A DNA stretch of 59,703 nt from Bacteroidales bacterium UBA3824 (GTDB lineage Bacteria; Bacteroidota; Bacteroidia; Bacteroidales; UBA3824), in the NCBI GenBank assembly GCA_002393195.1, contig DGIK01000060.1:1-59703 (forward strand). Direction: 5' to 3'. Made by a program: the position numbers and the translations under genes. Of this stretch, positions 33,155-41,687 are shown piece after piece. The notes beneath the pieces were generated by a model. It made no database searches, was not told where the DNA came from, and was given only the letters and a program-made list of their open reading frames with translations. The stretch's first letter is position 1; the number at the start of each line of letters is the position of its first letter.

Positions 33155-34993
33155 ATGGAATTATTATCCCCTGCCCGCAACGCTGAGACAGGCATCATAG
33201 CAATCAATTCAGGCGCAGACGCCGTTTATATTGGCGCGTCAGACTTTGGCGCACGAAAAGCCGCCTCAAATTCTGTCGCGGACATCGAGCGTCTTTGCCG
33301 TCACGCACATCTCTATGGAGCAAAGGTTTATGTAACACTCAATACAATATTATATGACAATGAATTACCTACAGCGCAAAAACTTATCAAAGACCTTCAT
33401 TCCGTTGGCATCGACGCACTTATTATCCAAGATTTAGGCATATTGAAACTCGACATTCCTCCGATAGAACTCCACGCAAGCACACAGATGCACAATTACG
33501 ATTTGAGACGAATAAAGTTTTTGGACGAATTAGGATTCAAGCGTATCGTCCTCGCCCGCGAATGTTCATTGCAACAAATCCGCGAAATCCGCAAATCAAT
33601 CAATGCCGAGATAGAATGTTTTGGACACGGCGCGTTGTGCGTGAGCATGAGCGGACAATGTTACATGAGCGCAAGGCTCGGCGGACGCTCCGCTAATCGC
33701 GGCGAATGTGCGCAGGCTTGCAGGATGAAATATTCATTGATTAATGATAAAGTAAAAGTTTTAGTAAATGATAGTTACTTATTGTCATTAAAGGATTTCG
33801 CTACGTATAATAAAATTGGCGAAATGATTGATGCAGGCGTTGATTCTTTCAAAATAGAGGGACGATTGAAAGACAGCGTTTACGTAGCCGATGTTACGGC
33901 TTATTACAGAAAATTGATAGATTCAATCAGCAACGGCAAGGCGCGAACTTCCTCTGGCTCTTGCATTTACGACTACGAACCCGACATACAAAAAGCGTTC
34001 AACCGTGGTTTTACGACATATTTTCTCGATGGCACCCCAACCGACAAGATGGCAAACTTCATCAGTCCAAAATCTATGGGCGAACCGCTCGGCATATTGG
34101 CTTCAATCAAGGGCAACACATTGACAATCAATACAAAGCAAACCATCAACAACGGCGACGGACTTTGCTGCGAGGCGGGCGGCGCACTTGTGGGCTTCCG
34201 CGTGGAAACCGTGAGTGGCAATGGCTCTATCGTCATCAACAACCCCTACCCCATCAAGCCCGGCACGTTGATATACAGAAACCTTGACAGCAAGTTTATT
34301 CGCAGTGTAGAACATTCTAAAACGCGCCGCAAAATCGCCATCAAAATGCTCGTAAAAGCGTCCACAGACGCCCTTACACTGCAAATCACAGACGAAGACG
34401 GCATATCGTCAAGCGAATCGCTGCCATTCGCAGCACAACCTGCCAACAATGCCGACAAAGCCCTCGAAAATCTCTACAACTCGCTCTCCAAAACCGGCGA
34501 ACAGTTTTCGGTGGATAGCATTGATTACGAATCTGACGAGAATAGGACAGTATTCTTTGTCCCAAATTCCATCGCCAACGAACTCCGCCGCATCGCGATA
34601 GAGAATCACATTGCAAAACGCATAAAGAATTACTCGCCCAAAGATTGTAAGTTGCCATCGGGCGATGCAAAATATTACGAGCCTACCGGCGACTATCATC
34701 TAAATGTCGCTAACCGTCTTGCCCGTCAATTTTACAAAGAGCACGGCTGCGAAGTCAAGCAAGATGCCTTTGAACTCTTGAAACGCACCGACGGTCTCGA
34801 AGTGATGACCACAAAATATTGCATCCGCCGCGAACTCGGCTATTGCATCCGTAAAAACAAAAAAATGCCTGAAGATTGGCTCTCAGACAAGTTTACATTA
34901 CATGGACAATATCAAGATTTCTCTATCGTATTCGATTGCAAGGTTTGCGCGATGCGCATATATGCAAAAGAAAAGGCGATATGGCGAAACTAA
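33155..34993 (+). CDS. Peptidase U32 family protein, probable RNA hydroxylase (RlhA-like)
   Basis: 612 residues. The N-terminal half is a U32 TIM-barrel (MELLSPARNAETGIIAINSGADAVYIG) with the four family cysteines in GHGALCVSMSGQC and NRGECAQAC, which hold an iron-sulfur cluster in characterised members. A C-terminal DUF3656-like part ends with two further Cys motifs (KYCIRRELGYC, FDCKVCAM). Despite the name, characterised U32 proteins (RlhA, TrhP, UbiU/V) are prephenate-dependent or oxygen-independent hydroxylases; RlhA, of similar length, modifies 23S rRNA C2501. The exact target here is inferred from length only. Confidence 0.88.
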   Translation: MELLSPARNAETGIIAINSGADAVYIGASDFGARKAASNSVADIERLCRHAHLYGAKVYVTLNTILYDNELPTAQKLIKDLHSVGIDALIIQDLGILKLDIPPIELHASTQMHNYDLRRIKFLDELGFKRIVLARECSLQQIREIRKSINAEIECFGHGALCVSMSGQCYMSARLGGRSANRGECAQACRMKYSLINDKVKVLVNDSYLLSLKDFATYNKIGEMIDAGVDSFKIEGRLKDSVYVADVTAYYRKLIDSISNGKARTSSGSCIYDYEPDIQKAFNRGFTTYFLDGTPTDKMANFISPKSMGEPLGILASIKGNTLTINTKQTINNGDGLCCEAGGALVGFRVETVSGNGSIVINNPYPIKPGTLIYRNLDSKFIRSVEHSKTRRKIAIKMLVKASTDALTLQITDEDGISSSESLPFAAQPANNADKALENLYNSLSKTGEQFSVDSIDYESDENRTVFFVPNSIANELRRIAIENHIAKRIKNYSPKDCKLPSGDAKYYEPTGDYHLNVANRLARQFYKEHGCEVKQDAFELLKRTDGLEVMTTKYCIRRELGYCIRKNKKMPEDWLSDKFTLHGQYQDFSIVFDCKVCAMRIYAKEKAIWRN

Positions 34994-35084
34994 AATTTCG
35001 TAGAAAGAAATACAAAATTGATAGAAAGAATATGACAAATAATAATAAAAAAACCTTATAATCGTAATGGGTTTAATAATTTAA

Positions 35085-35127
35085 CAACGAATTAAACAAA
35101 CATTCGTTTTATTTGTTTAATTCGTTG
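35085..35127. terminator. Bidirectional terminator between U32 and Ldh genes
   Basis: A perfect 16-pair inverted repeat, CAACGAATTAAACAAA and its complement, separated by 11 bases. The right side is followed by TAAAAAAAA, which gives a T run for the minus-strand gene; the two flanking genes converge on it. Confidence 0.75.
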
Positions 35128-35136
35128 TAAAAAAAA

Positions 35137-36180
35137 TTACTCTTCGCGAATCACAGCCTCGGCAAACTTCGGCGAAACTTCCAACAAGTTTTTCCAAATG
35201 TTTGGAGCTACGGGGATGCCGTTAACGAGGCGATCCTTCATTGCACGTTTTTCGGGGTCGCCGGGCAACATCACTTCCTGGCCTTCGAGAGGTTTCATAC
35301 TGCGAATGATGGCGGCAAGATTTTTCATACGCTCGCGGAATTGTTTGATATTCGTAAACTTACGTATGTCTATCGCATGGAAACAATGTGAAATGCCGCG
35401 CTTTTTGCTCATATCGGAACCAAACATCGGCATCAAATTGTGTCCTATTTCGCTGCCGGTAAGCACGCTGCACATTATCTCTACCATCATCCCAAGCCCA
35501 AAACCTTTGTAATCGCCTATCGGACGTACACAACGAGCCTGATGTGGGTCGGTAGTGAAATGTCCATTTTCGTCGTATGCCAATCCGTCGCCAAGCAACT
35601 GATTGGTTTCCTTATGGTTACGGACATAATTCCAACTAATTATCGATGTAGCCATATCGAGACAGAGCGGCTCTTCGCCATCCATCGGACACGCAAAACA
35701 AATCGGGTTGGTTCCAAAAAACGGCTCTACCGCACCATGCGCCTTCACGAGCGAATTGGTGTTGGTGAATGCAAAACCTATCATATCGTGATGCGCCGCG
35801 TATTCGGTGAAATAACTTGCCGCGCCGAAGTGAGACGAATTTCTCACAGCCACAATGCCAGAGCCATTTCGCGATGCCATGTCGATGCAAAAATCCATCG
35901 CAAAAATGCCCGCGTGATGACCTATCGCGCCGTCGGCATCTATGAGCTTTGCCGAGCCATTGTCCTTAACAATCCTGAACTGTGGCCGTCTATTGATACG
36001 ACCTTTGCGAAAACCCTCCACATAGTGCGGAAACAGCGCAAGCCCGTGAGTGTCAATGCCTTTGAGCGAGGCTTCCACAACACTCTCCACAAGATGGGAC
36101 GCAGATTCGGGCTCCACCCTGCACTCGCGCAAGATGGATTCCATCACGTCCTTTAGTCTATCGGCGCCAAGATATATCAT
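35137..36180 (-). CDS. Ldh/MDH2-family NAD(P)-dependent dehydrogenase
   Basis: 347 residues, the usual family length. Family marks are GIDTHGLALFPHYVEGF with the catalytic-site His, NSSHFGAASYF, FTNTNSLVKAHGA and a GTNPICFACP segment, then DYKGFGLGMMVEI near the C-terminus. Members reduce 2-oxo acids or oxidise the hydroxy acids (malate, lactate, ureidoglycolate, 2,3-diketogulonate) with NAD(P)H; the substrate cannot be told from the sequence. It stands alone between a convergent U32 gene and pyrH. Confidence 0.92.
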   Translation of the reverse strand: MIYLGADRLKDVMESILRECRVEPESASHLVESVVEASLKGIDTHGLALFPHYVEGFRKGRINRRPQFRIVKDNGSAKLIDADGAIGHHAGIFAMDFCIDMASRNGSGIVAVRNSSHFGAASYFTEYAAHHDMIGFAFTNTNSLVKAHGAVEPFFGTNPICFACPMDGEEPLCLDMATSIISWNYVRNHKETNQLLGDGLAYDENGHFTTDPHQARCVRPIGDYKGFGLGMMVEIMCSVLTGSEIGHNLMPMFGSDMSKKRGISHCFHAIDIRKFTNIKQFRERMKNLAAIIRSMKPLEGQEVMLPGDPEKRAMKDRLVNGIPVAPNIWKNLLEVSPKFAEAVIREE

Positions 36181-36232
36181 AACTGCAATTGATGTTTGTA
36201 AAACTTATATACTTACCAAAAGTTTACTGCAA

Positions 36233-36946
36233 TTACTTTACCAAAGTACCCAAATTTTCACCTTTAATTACTCTTTCGAGCGTGCCCTTCTTGGTCATAT
36301 CAAAAACCATAATGGGCATATTGTTTTCGCTGCACAAGGCAAAGGCGGTAAGATCCATCACTTTGAGTTTTTTGTTAATTACCTCATCGTAAGTAACATA
36401 GTCATAACGAGTTGCCGTAGGGTCTTTTTCTGGGTCAGCGGTGTAGATGCCATCTACGCGAGTGCCTTTGAGAAGGATGTCTGCCTTGATTTCGAGACTG
36501 CGGAGAGCCGCCGCGCTGTCGGTCGTGAAATACGGATTGCCAGTGCCGCCGGAGAATATCACGACGTAGCCATCTTCCAACGCAGAGATTGCCCTGTTTG
36601 CCGAAAATCTCTCTGCATACGGCTCCATCAACGTGGAAGTCAAGACCTTAGCCTTGCCGCCGAGTTGCTCCACCATGCTCTGGATGGCGATGCCATTGAT
36701 TGTGGTAGCCAACATTCCCATCGAATCGCCTTTGGTGCGCTCCACACCTTTTTTGCAGCCAGTGATGCCACGGAAGATGTTGCCGCCGCCTACTACGATG
36801 CCTACTTGCACTCCTTGTTTGACCACAGAAAGGATTTCGTTGCAAAAATCTTCGAGGGTCTCGGCGTTGATGCCGTATTTGTCGCAGCCGGCAAGTGCCT
36901 CGCCGCTGAGTTTCAGCAATATGCGTTTGTATTTAATTTCTGCCAT
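36233..36946 (-). CDS. pyrH: Uridylate kinase
   Basis: 237 residues from ATG 36946; an upstream in-frame ATG at 37018 would add a non-conserved hydrophobic tail and cover the promoter. It phosphorylates UMP to UDP in pyrimidine synthesis. Amino-acid-kinase motifs: LKLSGEAL at the N-terminus, VVGGGNIFRG, FSGGTGNPYFTTDSAAALRS and GTRVDGIYTADPEKD. Length and order are those of the bacterial hexameric enzyme, which is GTP-activated and UTP-inhibited. A TAATTTTG -7 box lies at 36998-37005 on the minus strand. Confidence 0.97.
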   Translation of the reverse strand: MAEIKYKRILLKLSGEALAGCDKYGINAETLEDFCNEILSVVKQGVQVGIVVGGGNIFRGITGCKKGVERTKGDSMGMLATTINGIAIQSMVEQLGGKAKVLTSTLMEPYAERFSANRAISALEDGYVVIFSGGTGNPYFTTDSAAALRSLEIKADILLKGTRVDGIYTADPEKDPTATRYDYVTYDEVINKKLKVMDLTAFALCSENNMPIMVFDMTKKGTLERVIKGENLGTLVK

Positions 36947-36997
36947 TTTGATACACCTTATATAATATGTGTTAGACATTAAAAAAATTTCAATTTT

Positions 36998-37025
36998 CAA
37001 AATTACAATTTTTTTCATAAATTTG
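36998..37025. promoter_or_regulatory. Divergent -7 boxes of pyrH and the PLP-fold gene
   Basis: TAATTTTG on the minus strand (36998-37005) for pyrH and TAAATTTG on the plus strand (37018-37025) for the gene at 37055. Neither has a clear -33 TTTG at 19-21 nt. Confidence 0.5.
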
Positions 37026-37054
37026 CGGTCATTAACAAATAATTTTTTTTGACG

Positions 37055-38128
37055 ATGGACAACAAATCAGTGCAATACATTGAACAAGAGTTAGTTATAT
37101 CGACGGCAACAAATTCCGCCGACAAGTCTAATTTTGACTTTTTGGAGGGTAACACTATCCAATTCGACAACGGCGACAAGGTGGCAAACACATTGTCAAC
37201 CAACTTTTTGGGTTTTGAGGATTTCGATATACAACGCGTCATGGGCAATTATCATTGCGGAACAGACCATTCTCTATACGAACTCCAAAACGAAATATCA
37301 AAATTCTTAGGAACAGAGGAAACTCTCGTGCTTGGAAGTTACGAAGGGCTTTGCGCCGAGATAATGGAAGTGTTGCTCAATACCGAAGATGTTGTCATCT
37401 ATGACGCGGCGATGTCGGCACCGCTCAGGCGTGGCGTCAAATATTGCCAAGCCGAAAAACTCCGTTACCCGCACAACGATATGGCAAAATTGGAGGAGCA
37501 ACTGAAACTATCTCAACTCAAACGCCTGCGCCTCATAGTTACCGACGGCATTTTCTTCGATTCTGGCAACTGCGCCAACCTCAAAGAAATCAGGCAGTTG
37601 GCGGCGCAATATGATGCAATTGTGATTATAGACGATAGTTACGGATTCCTCACCGCTGGCAAAAACGGCAAGGGGTCCGACGCTCACTGCGGCATCAGCG
37701 GCTTCCAAGACCTGAAAATCGTAAATATGCAAAACGCATTGTGCTGCAACACAGGAGTTTTCGTAAGCGGCAACGGCAACCTCGTCAACCTCCTGAAACT
37801 CCGCTCAAAGACCTACCGCTACTCGCTCTCGCCGTCACAAAACGACATCAAAACCGCCATTAAAATCATAAACACTATAAAAGAAGACCCATCGCGCATA
37901 GCGACGATGCAGGCGAAGGCTCATCAACTCTGCGAAATACTCACGAAGGCAGGATTCAAGTGCAACACACCGGCGGCGGGCATCGTATCTTTCATCACCG
38001 ACCTCCCAATCGGCAAGGTAAAAGACTCGTTGCGCTCACTCGGACTATTGGCAATGTATTCAAAAGTGGGAAAATTGACAATGGTATCTCTCAAAGTATC
38101 AGCAAGTTGCAATTTTAATCTAAAATAA
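37055..38128 (+). CDS. Alpha-oxoamine-synthase-fold protein lacking the PLP lysine (pseudoenzyme)
   Basis: 357 residues. It aligns by eye along its length with 2-amino-3-ketobutyrate CoA ligase, AONS and serine palmitoyltransferase: the CGTDHSLYELQ, TDGIFFDSGNCANL and DDSYGFLTAGKNGKG segments match CGTQDSHKELE, TDGVFSMDGVIANL and DDSHAVGFVGENGRG of KBL. However, the PLP-stacking His of DALNHAS is Ser (DAAMSAP), the His of DDSH is Tyr, and the Schiff-base Lys of TLGKAL is Asn (NMQNAL). The C-terminus is also about 40 residues shorter. It probably no longer binds PLP covalently and may be a regulatory or heteromeric partner, as SPTLC1 is for SPTLC2. Start ATG 37055 avoids a TTG two codons earlier. 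Confidence 0.85.
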   Translation: MDNKSVQYIEQELVISTATNSADKSNFDFLEGNTIQFDNGDKVANTLSTNFLGFEDFDIQRVMGNYHCGTDHSLYELQNEISKFLGTEETLVLGSYEGLCAEIMEVLLNTEDVVIYDAAMSAPLRRGVKYCQAEKLRYPHNDMAKLEEQLKLSQLKRLRLIVTDGIFFDSGNCANLKEIRQLAAQYDAIVIIDDSYGFLTAGKNGKGSDAHCGISGFQDLKIVNMQNALCCNTGVFVSGNGNLVNLLKLRSKTYRYSLSPSQNDIKTAIKIINTIKEDPSRIATMQAKAHQLCEILTKAGFKCNTPAAGIVSFITDLPIGKVKDSLRSLGLLAMYSKVGKLTMVSLKVSASCNFNLK

Positions 38129-38174
38129 ATGAAAAAAAGTAGCATAAAATATACCAAAATTGAAGATTTATTGC

Positions 38175-38182
38175 TATTTTTG
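38175..38182 (+). promoter_or_regulatory. -7 box of rpoN
   Basis: TATTTTTG fits TAnnTTTG, 27 bp before ATG 38210. No -33 TTTG is seen at the usual distance. Confidence 0.45.
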
Positions 38183-38209
38183 GAAAATTTTATTTAGAAT
38201 TAACATACA

Positions 38210-39799
38210 ATGCTTAACCTTACTCAGAACTTAAAGTTAATACAGAAACTCTCGCCGCAACAGATTCAGTTAATCAAGCTGTTGGAGATACCCACGATGG
38301 AACTTGAACAGCGAATCAAGCGCGAGATAGAGGAGAATCCCGTGCTTGAAGAAGGCACGGGCGAGGACGACAGCGACATAAGCGAACAAAACATCGCACA
38401 AGATACAAAAGACGATTACGACGACGCACGCCGCGATTCTGACCGCGACACCGACGATAATGCCGACAGCACCGCCGACGAGGATTCCGTTACCAACGAT
38501 GACGACGATATGATGGATAGTTACATCGAAGATTCGTATGACGAAAAGGTGGACGAATACTCGCCAGACGATTATTACGACGACGACGAAACACCCAACT
38601 ACCGCCTCAACGCCAACAATTATTCCGACGACGATTCCAAGACCGAAATACCTTATACTCAGGCGGCTTCGCTGCACGAGACTCTCATTTCGCAGCTTGG
38701 ACTCGGCGTACTCAACGAAGACGAACAGCTCCTCGCAGAATACATCATCGGCAATATTGACGACGACGGCTATCTCCGCCGCGACCTCGAATCCATCGTG
38801 GACGACATCGCGTTCACCGCAGGCGTAGAGACCACCGAAAAAGAACTCCAAAAACTCCTCACGATAATCCAAGATTTTGACCCCGCAGGCGTAGGCGCAC
38901 GCGACATCAAGGAATGTCTGATGATACAAATCGTGAAGAAATACAAGAACGGACAAGGCAACAAAATCATTCTGAAACTTGCCTACAAGATACTCAAAGA
39001 CCATTTCCAAGAGTTCACGAAAAAACATTACCAGAAAATCGCGTCAAAACTCGACGTGGACGACGCCACATTGAAACAGGCTGTTGACGAAATATCGCAC
39101 CTCAACCCCAAGCCGGGCAGCATCTACTCCACGATGCTCTCCAAAAATTCGCAGCACATCACCCCCGACTTCATCCTCGAAGACAAGGACGGGCAACTGA
39201 TACTGAGCCTCAATTCCAAAAACATCCCCGAACTCCGCGTCAACAAGACCTACTCGGACATGGTGGAAACAATGTCGAAGAAAAAAGGCAACGCAAAAGA
39301 CCGCGACACCCTCTCATTCGTCAAGCAAAAAATGGACTCCGCCAAATGGTTTATCGAGGCAATCCGTCAACGTCAAAACACCCTCATGTCCACAATGCAA
39401 GCCATCATCGAGTTCCAAAAAGAATACTTTGAGGAAGGCGACGAGACCAAACTCAAACCTATGATTCTCAAAGACATAGCAGAAAAGACGGGTTTTGACA
39501 TCTCCACAATCTCCCGCGTGGCAAATAGCAAGTACATACAGACACATTTTGGCATATTCCCGTTGAAATTTTTCTTCTCGGAGGCGATGAAGACGCAGGA
39601 CGGCGACGAAGTTTCCACCCGCGAAATCAAGAAAATCCTCAAAGAGTGCATCGACGGCGAATCCAAGAGCCGACCGCTCACCGACGAAAAACTCGCCAAA
39701 ATACTCCAAAAGCGCGGCTACCAAATAGCCCGCCGCACCGTAGCCAAATACCGCGAACAGATGAACATCCTCGTGGCAAGGCTCCGGAAAAAACTTTAA
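38210..39799 (+). CDS. rpoN: RNA polymerase sigma-54 factor
   Basis: 529 residues. Region I is the Gln/Leu-rich activator-interacting segment (LIQKLSPQQIQLIKLLEIP). Region II is an unusually long, highly acidic stretch (about 44-150, dominated by Asp). The core-binding domain follows, then the helix-turn-helix region (DIAEKTGFDISTISRVANSKY) and the RpoN box ARRTVAKYREQM that reads the -24 element. It directs transcription at -24/-12 promoters with AAA+ activators; none of the latter is in this window. The next gene begins 30 bp downstream. Confidence 0.96.
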   Translation: MLNLTQNLKLIQKLSPQQIQLIKLLEIPTMELEQRIKREIEENPVLEEGTGEDDSDISEQNIAQDTKDDYDDARRDSDRDTDDNADSTADEDSVTNDDDDMMDSYIEDSYDEKVDEYSPDDYYDDDETPNYRLNANNYSDDDSKTEIPYTQAASLHETLISQLGLGVLNEDEQLLAEYIIGNIDDDGYLRRDLESIVDDIAFTAGVETTEKELQKLLTIIQDFDPAGVGARDIKECLMIQIVKKYKNGQGNKIILKLAYKILKDHFQEFTKKHYQKIASKLDVDDATLKQAVDEISHLNPKPGSIYSTMLSKNSQHITPDFILEDKDGQLILSLNSKNIPELRVNKTYSDMVETMSKKKGNAKDRDTLSFVKQKMDSAKWFIEAIRQRQNTLMSTMQAIIEFQKEYFEEGDETKLKPMILKDIAEKTGFDISTISRVANSKYIQTHFGIFPLKFFFSEAMKTQDGDEVSTREIKKILKECIDGESKSRPLTDEKLAKILQKRGYQIARRTVAKYREQMNILVARLRKKL

Positions 39800-39829
39800 T
39801 ACCCATCACTAACGCCCAATGTATCAGCG

Positions 39830-40471
39830 ATGTTAAAACTGTTACATCATCCATTGGTTATGCCAATATACACTTTTATGCTGTATTTGGAGATAGAGCG
39901 GCAGTCGTATGTCGTTGACTACAAAATGATGATAATACAGCAAGTGCTATTGCTCTCGGCGATGGTATGCTCCAACCTATTGTCATACCGACGCACACAG
40001 GGCAAATCGCCGCTCACCGACATCCACTCGCCCATCAGCGCAAAAATCACCACGGCAATAGCACTGATAATAGTGTTCGTAACCTCCACACTATCAATCA
40101 ACACGCTCAGAACCAACACTTGGGGCGATACATACATCCTTGCGATATTCATAATACCAACCCTCCTCAACATCGTGAGCGGCGACGCGGCAGCACAAAT
40201 ATCGCAAAAACTTTCAGACACATTCATAACCAAAAGCAACGCCGCGCCGCCCGCATACATCGGCGCATTGTCGGGATACACTATTATAATAGGCTACAAA
40301 ACCACCGCCGACACATTCTGGCCTTTCGTCATTTCATTGTTGATGATGGCATTGCACGCCACATTCTGCCACGATACCGACCACGACAACAATTCTAACG
40401 CCGCACCTCAACTATATTGGTACGCAATTGGCATAGTACAAGCAACAGCAATCATGTTTTGCGATTTATAA
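39830..40471 (+). CDS. Multi-pass membrane protein downstream of rpoN, PAP2-like
   Basis: 213 residues with about six hydrophobic helices. The start LLHHPLVMPIYTFML resembles a small membrane protein often found after rpoN in Bacteroidetes and loosely related to PAP2 phosphatases, but no intact PAP2 catalytic motif is seen (the only comparable His residues are in HATFCHDTDHD). It lies 30 bp after rpoN and probably shares its transcript. Function unknown. Confidence 0.7.
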   Translation: MLKLLHHPLVMPIYTFMLYLEIERQSYVVDYKMMIIQQVLLLSAMVCSNLLSYRRTQGKSPLTDIHSPISAKITTAIALIIVFVTSTLSINTLRTNTWGDTYILAIFIIPTLLNIVSGDAAAQISQKLSDTFITKSNAAPPAYIGALSGYTIIIGYKTTADTFWPFVISLLMMALHATFCHDTDHDNNSNAAPQLYWYAIGIVQATAIMFCDL

Positions 40472-40500
40472 AAATCAACACAAACATAACATTAATTAGT

Positions 40501-40531
40501 TTTGATATTTGACAAAAAACCACTAACTTTG
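40501..40531 (+). promoter_or_regulatory. Promoter of the 219-residue gene
   Basis: TTTG (40501-40504), 19 nt, TAACTTTG (40524-40531), 20 bp before the ATG. Confidence 0.8.
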
Positions 40532-40551
40532 CACCCTGCAAAAGCAAAGAT

Positions 40552-41211
40552 ATGAACAAAACAATCACATACAACTACTCGACATCGGCTATATTGGAAC
40601 GTAGCCGCGAAATCATCGTACTCGCCAAAGACGACCTCAAAGACCTCGCTAAATTTGGTGCGAGTCAGAAAGACATTGACAATCTTGAAAAAAAACTTGC
40701 CGAGTTTAAGAAATTCCCGGACGACAAGCACTTCGCCGAAAAAGTGAGGGAAAAGACACAACTCAAATATGACGCGGAAGAAAAACTGATAACAACCATC
40801 AGAAACTTCTTCCTCATATTTTCCATAATCATACCCACAAAGAAGGACTCCAAAAAATACTTCCCCACGCAGAAACTCACCGGCCTCAAAACCAAGGAAC
40901 TCATTGCGATGGGCGAAAAAGTAATCAACGTAGGCAAAAAATTCAAAGAACGCCTCCTCAAATACGACATGTCGGAAGATTTCTTTGAAAACCTCAAATC
41001 GCACATCTCGGTCGCCAAAAAAGCGGTGAAAAACCTCGACCAAGTAAGGCTCGAACGCATCAAAAACACCAACAAGCGACGCGACCTCGGCTCCGCTCTC
41101 TACGAACAGATAGTGAAACTCTGCCACTACGGCAAGACCTACTGGAAGGAGCGCGACAAAGAACGATACAAAAAATACCTCCTCTACGTCAAATCAGACG
41201 ACGAGGAATAG
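40552..41211 (+). CDS. Helical cytoplasmic protein of unknown function
   Basis: 219 residues, very rich in Lys and Glu and almost all predicted helix (LEKKLAEFKKFPDDKHFAEK). A four-helix-bundle or coiled-coil arrangement is likely. No signal peptide; one hydrophobic stretch (NFFLIFSIIIPT, about 85-97) is too short for a confident membrane helix. No family recognised. It has its own strong promoter. Confidence 0.7.
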   Translation: MNKTITYNYSTSAILERSREIIVLAKDDLKDLAKFGASQKDIDNLEKKLAEFKKFPDDKHFAEKVREKTQLKYDAEEKLITTIRNFFLIFSIIIPTKKDSKKYFPTQKLTGLKTKELIAMGEKVINVGKKFKERLLKYDMSEDFFENLKSHISVAKKAVKNLDQVRLERIKNTNKRRDLGSALYEQIVKLCHYGKTYWKERDKERYKKYLLYVKSDDEE

Positions 41212-41271
41212 AATGTCAACAGACTACCAATCAACCTGTTATAAAAAAAACGCAAAAAAAGGCAAAAAAGA

Positions 41272-41303
41272 TTTGGTATATTGACAAATTAATAATAACT
41301 TTG
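41272..41303 (+). promoter_or_regulatory. Promoter of the tRNA-Phe pair
   Basis: TTTG (41272-41275), 20 nt, TAACTTTG (41296-41303), 32 bp before the first tRNA. Confidence 0.8.
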
Positions 41304-41335
41304 CGCCGTCAAAGACAAAACATGCAATTAAAATT

Positions 41336-41408
41336 GGTGCCATAGCTCAGTTGGTAGAGCAAAGGACTGAAAATCCTTGTGTCCCCGGTTCGATTCCTGG
41401 TGGTACCA
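41336..41408 (+). tRNA. tRNA-Phe (anticodon GAA), copy 1
   Basis: 73 nt. Acceptor GGTGCCA/TGGTACC with one G-T pair, D-arm GCTCAGTTGGTAGAGC, anticodon stem AAGGA/TCCTT around CTGAAAA (GAA), T-loop TTCGATT. The T-stem CCCGG/CCTGG has a C-T mismatch at its middle pair, the same as in copy 2. CCA is not encoded beyond ACA. Confidence 0.95.
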
Positions 41409-41452
41409 CAAAAAATTTTGTCATACAAGAAAAGCGTTTAAATTATATTGAT

Positions 41453-41525
41453 GGTGCCATAGCTCAGTTGGTAGAGCAAAGGACTGAAAATCCTTGTGTC
41501 CCCGGTTCGATTCCTGGTGGTACCA
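41453..41525 (+). tRNA. tRNA-Phe (anticodon GAA), copy 2
   Basis: Identical in all 73 nt to copy 1, including the C-T mismatch in the T-stem. The 44-bp spacer between them is unrelated to the sequence upstream of copy 1. Both are presumably processed from one transcript. Confidence 0.95.
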
Positions 41526-41526
41526 C

Positions 41527-41570
41527 AAAACGGGTTTGGATATTGATTCCAAATCCGTTTTTTCTTTTCT
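41527..41570 (+). terminator. Terminator of the tRNA-Phe pair
   Basis: AAAACGGGTTTGGA pairs with TCCAAATCCGTTTT (14 pairs, one G-T wobble) around a seven-base loop, followed by a T-rich tail. Confidence 0.85.
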
Positions 41571-41687
41571 ACAAAATAAAATCGCAAAAAAAGAAAAAAA
41601 TTTTCACCCACATTGGTCAAAAATTGCAAATAATTTTATAAATTTACCCGTCAATATCTTTTAATCTTAACCAATAGTATTGATACT

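Noticed and set aside
38270..39028. 252-codon minus-strand frame opposite rpoN, hydrophobic and Val-rich
   Set aside because: It is the reverse reading of the Asp-rich region of rpoN (GAC/GAT codons read as GTC/ATC), not a membrane protein gene.
41351..41641. 96-codon frame with a repeated peptide
   Set aside because: It is simply the two tRNA-Phe genes read as protein; the repetition is that of the tRNAs.
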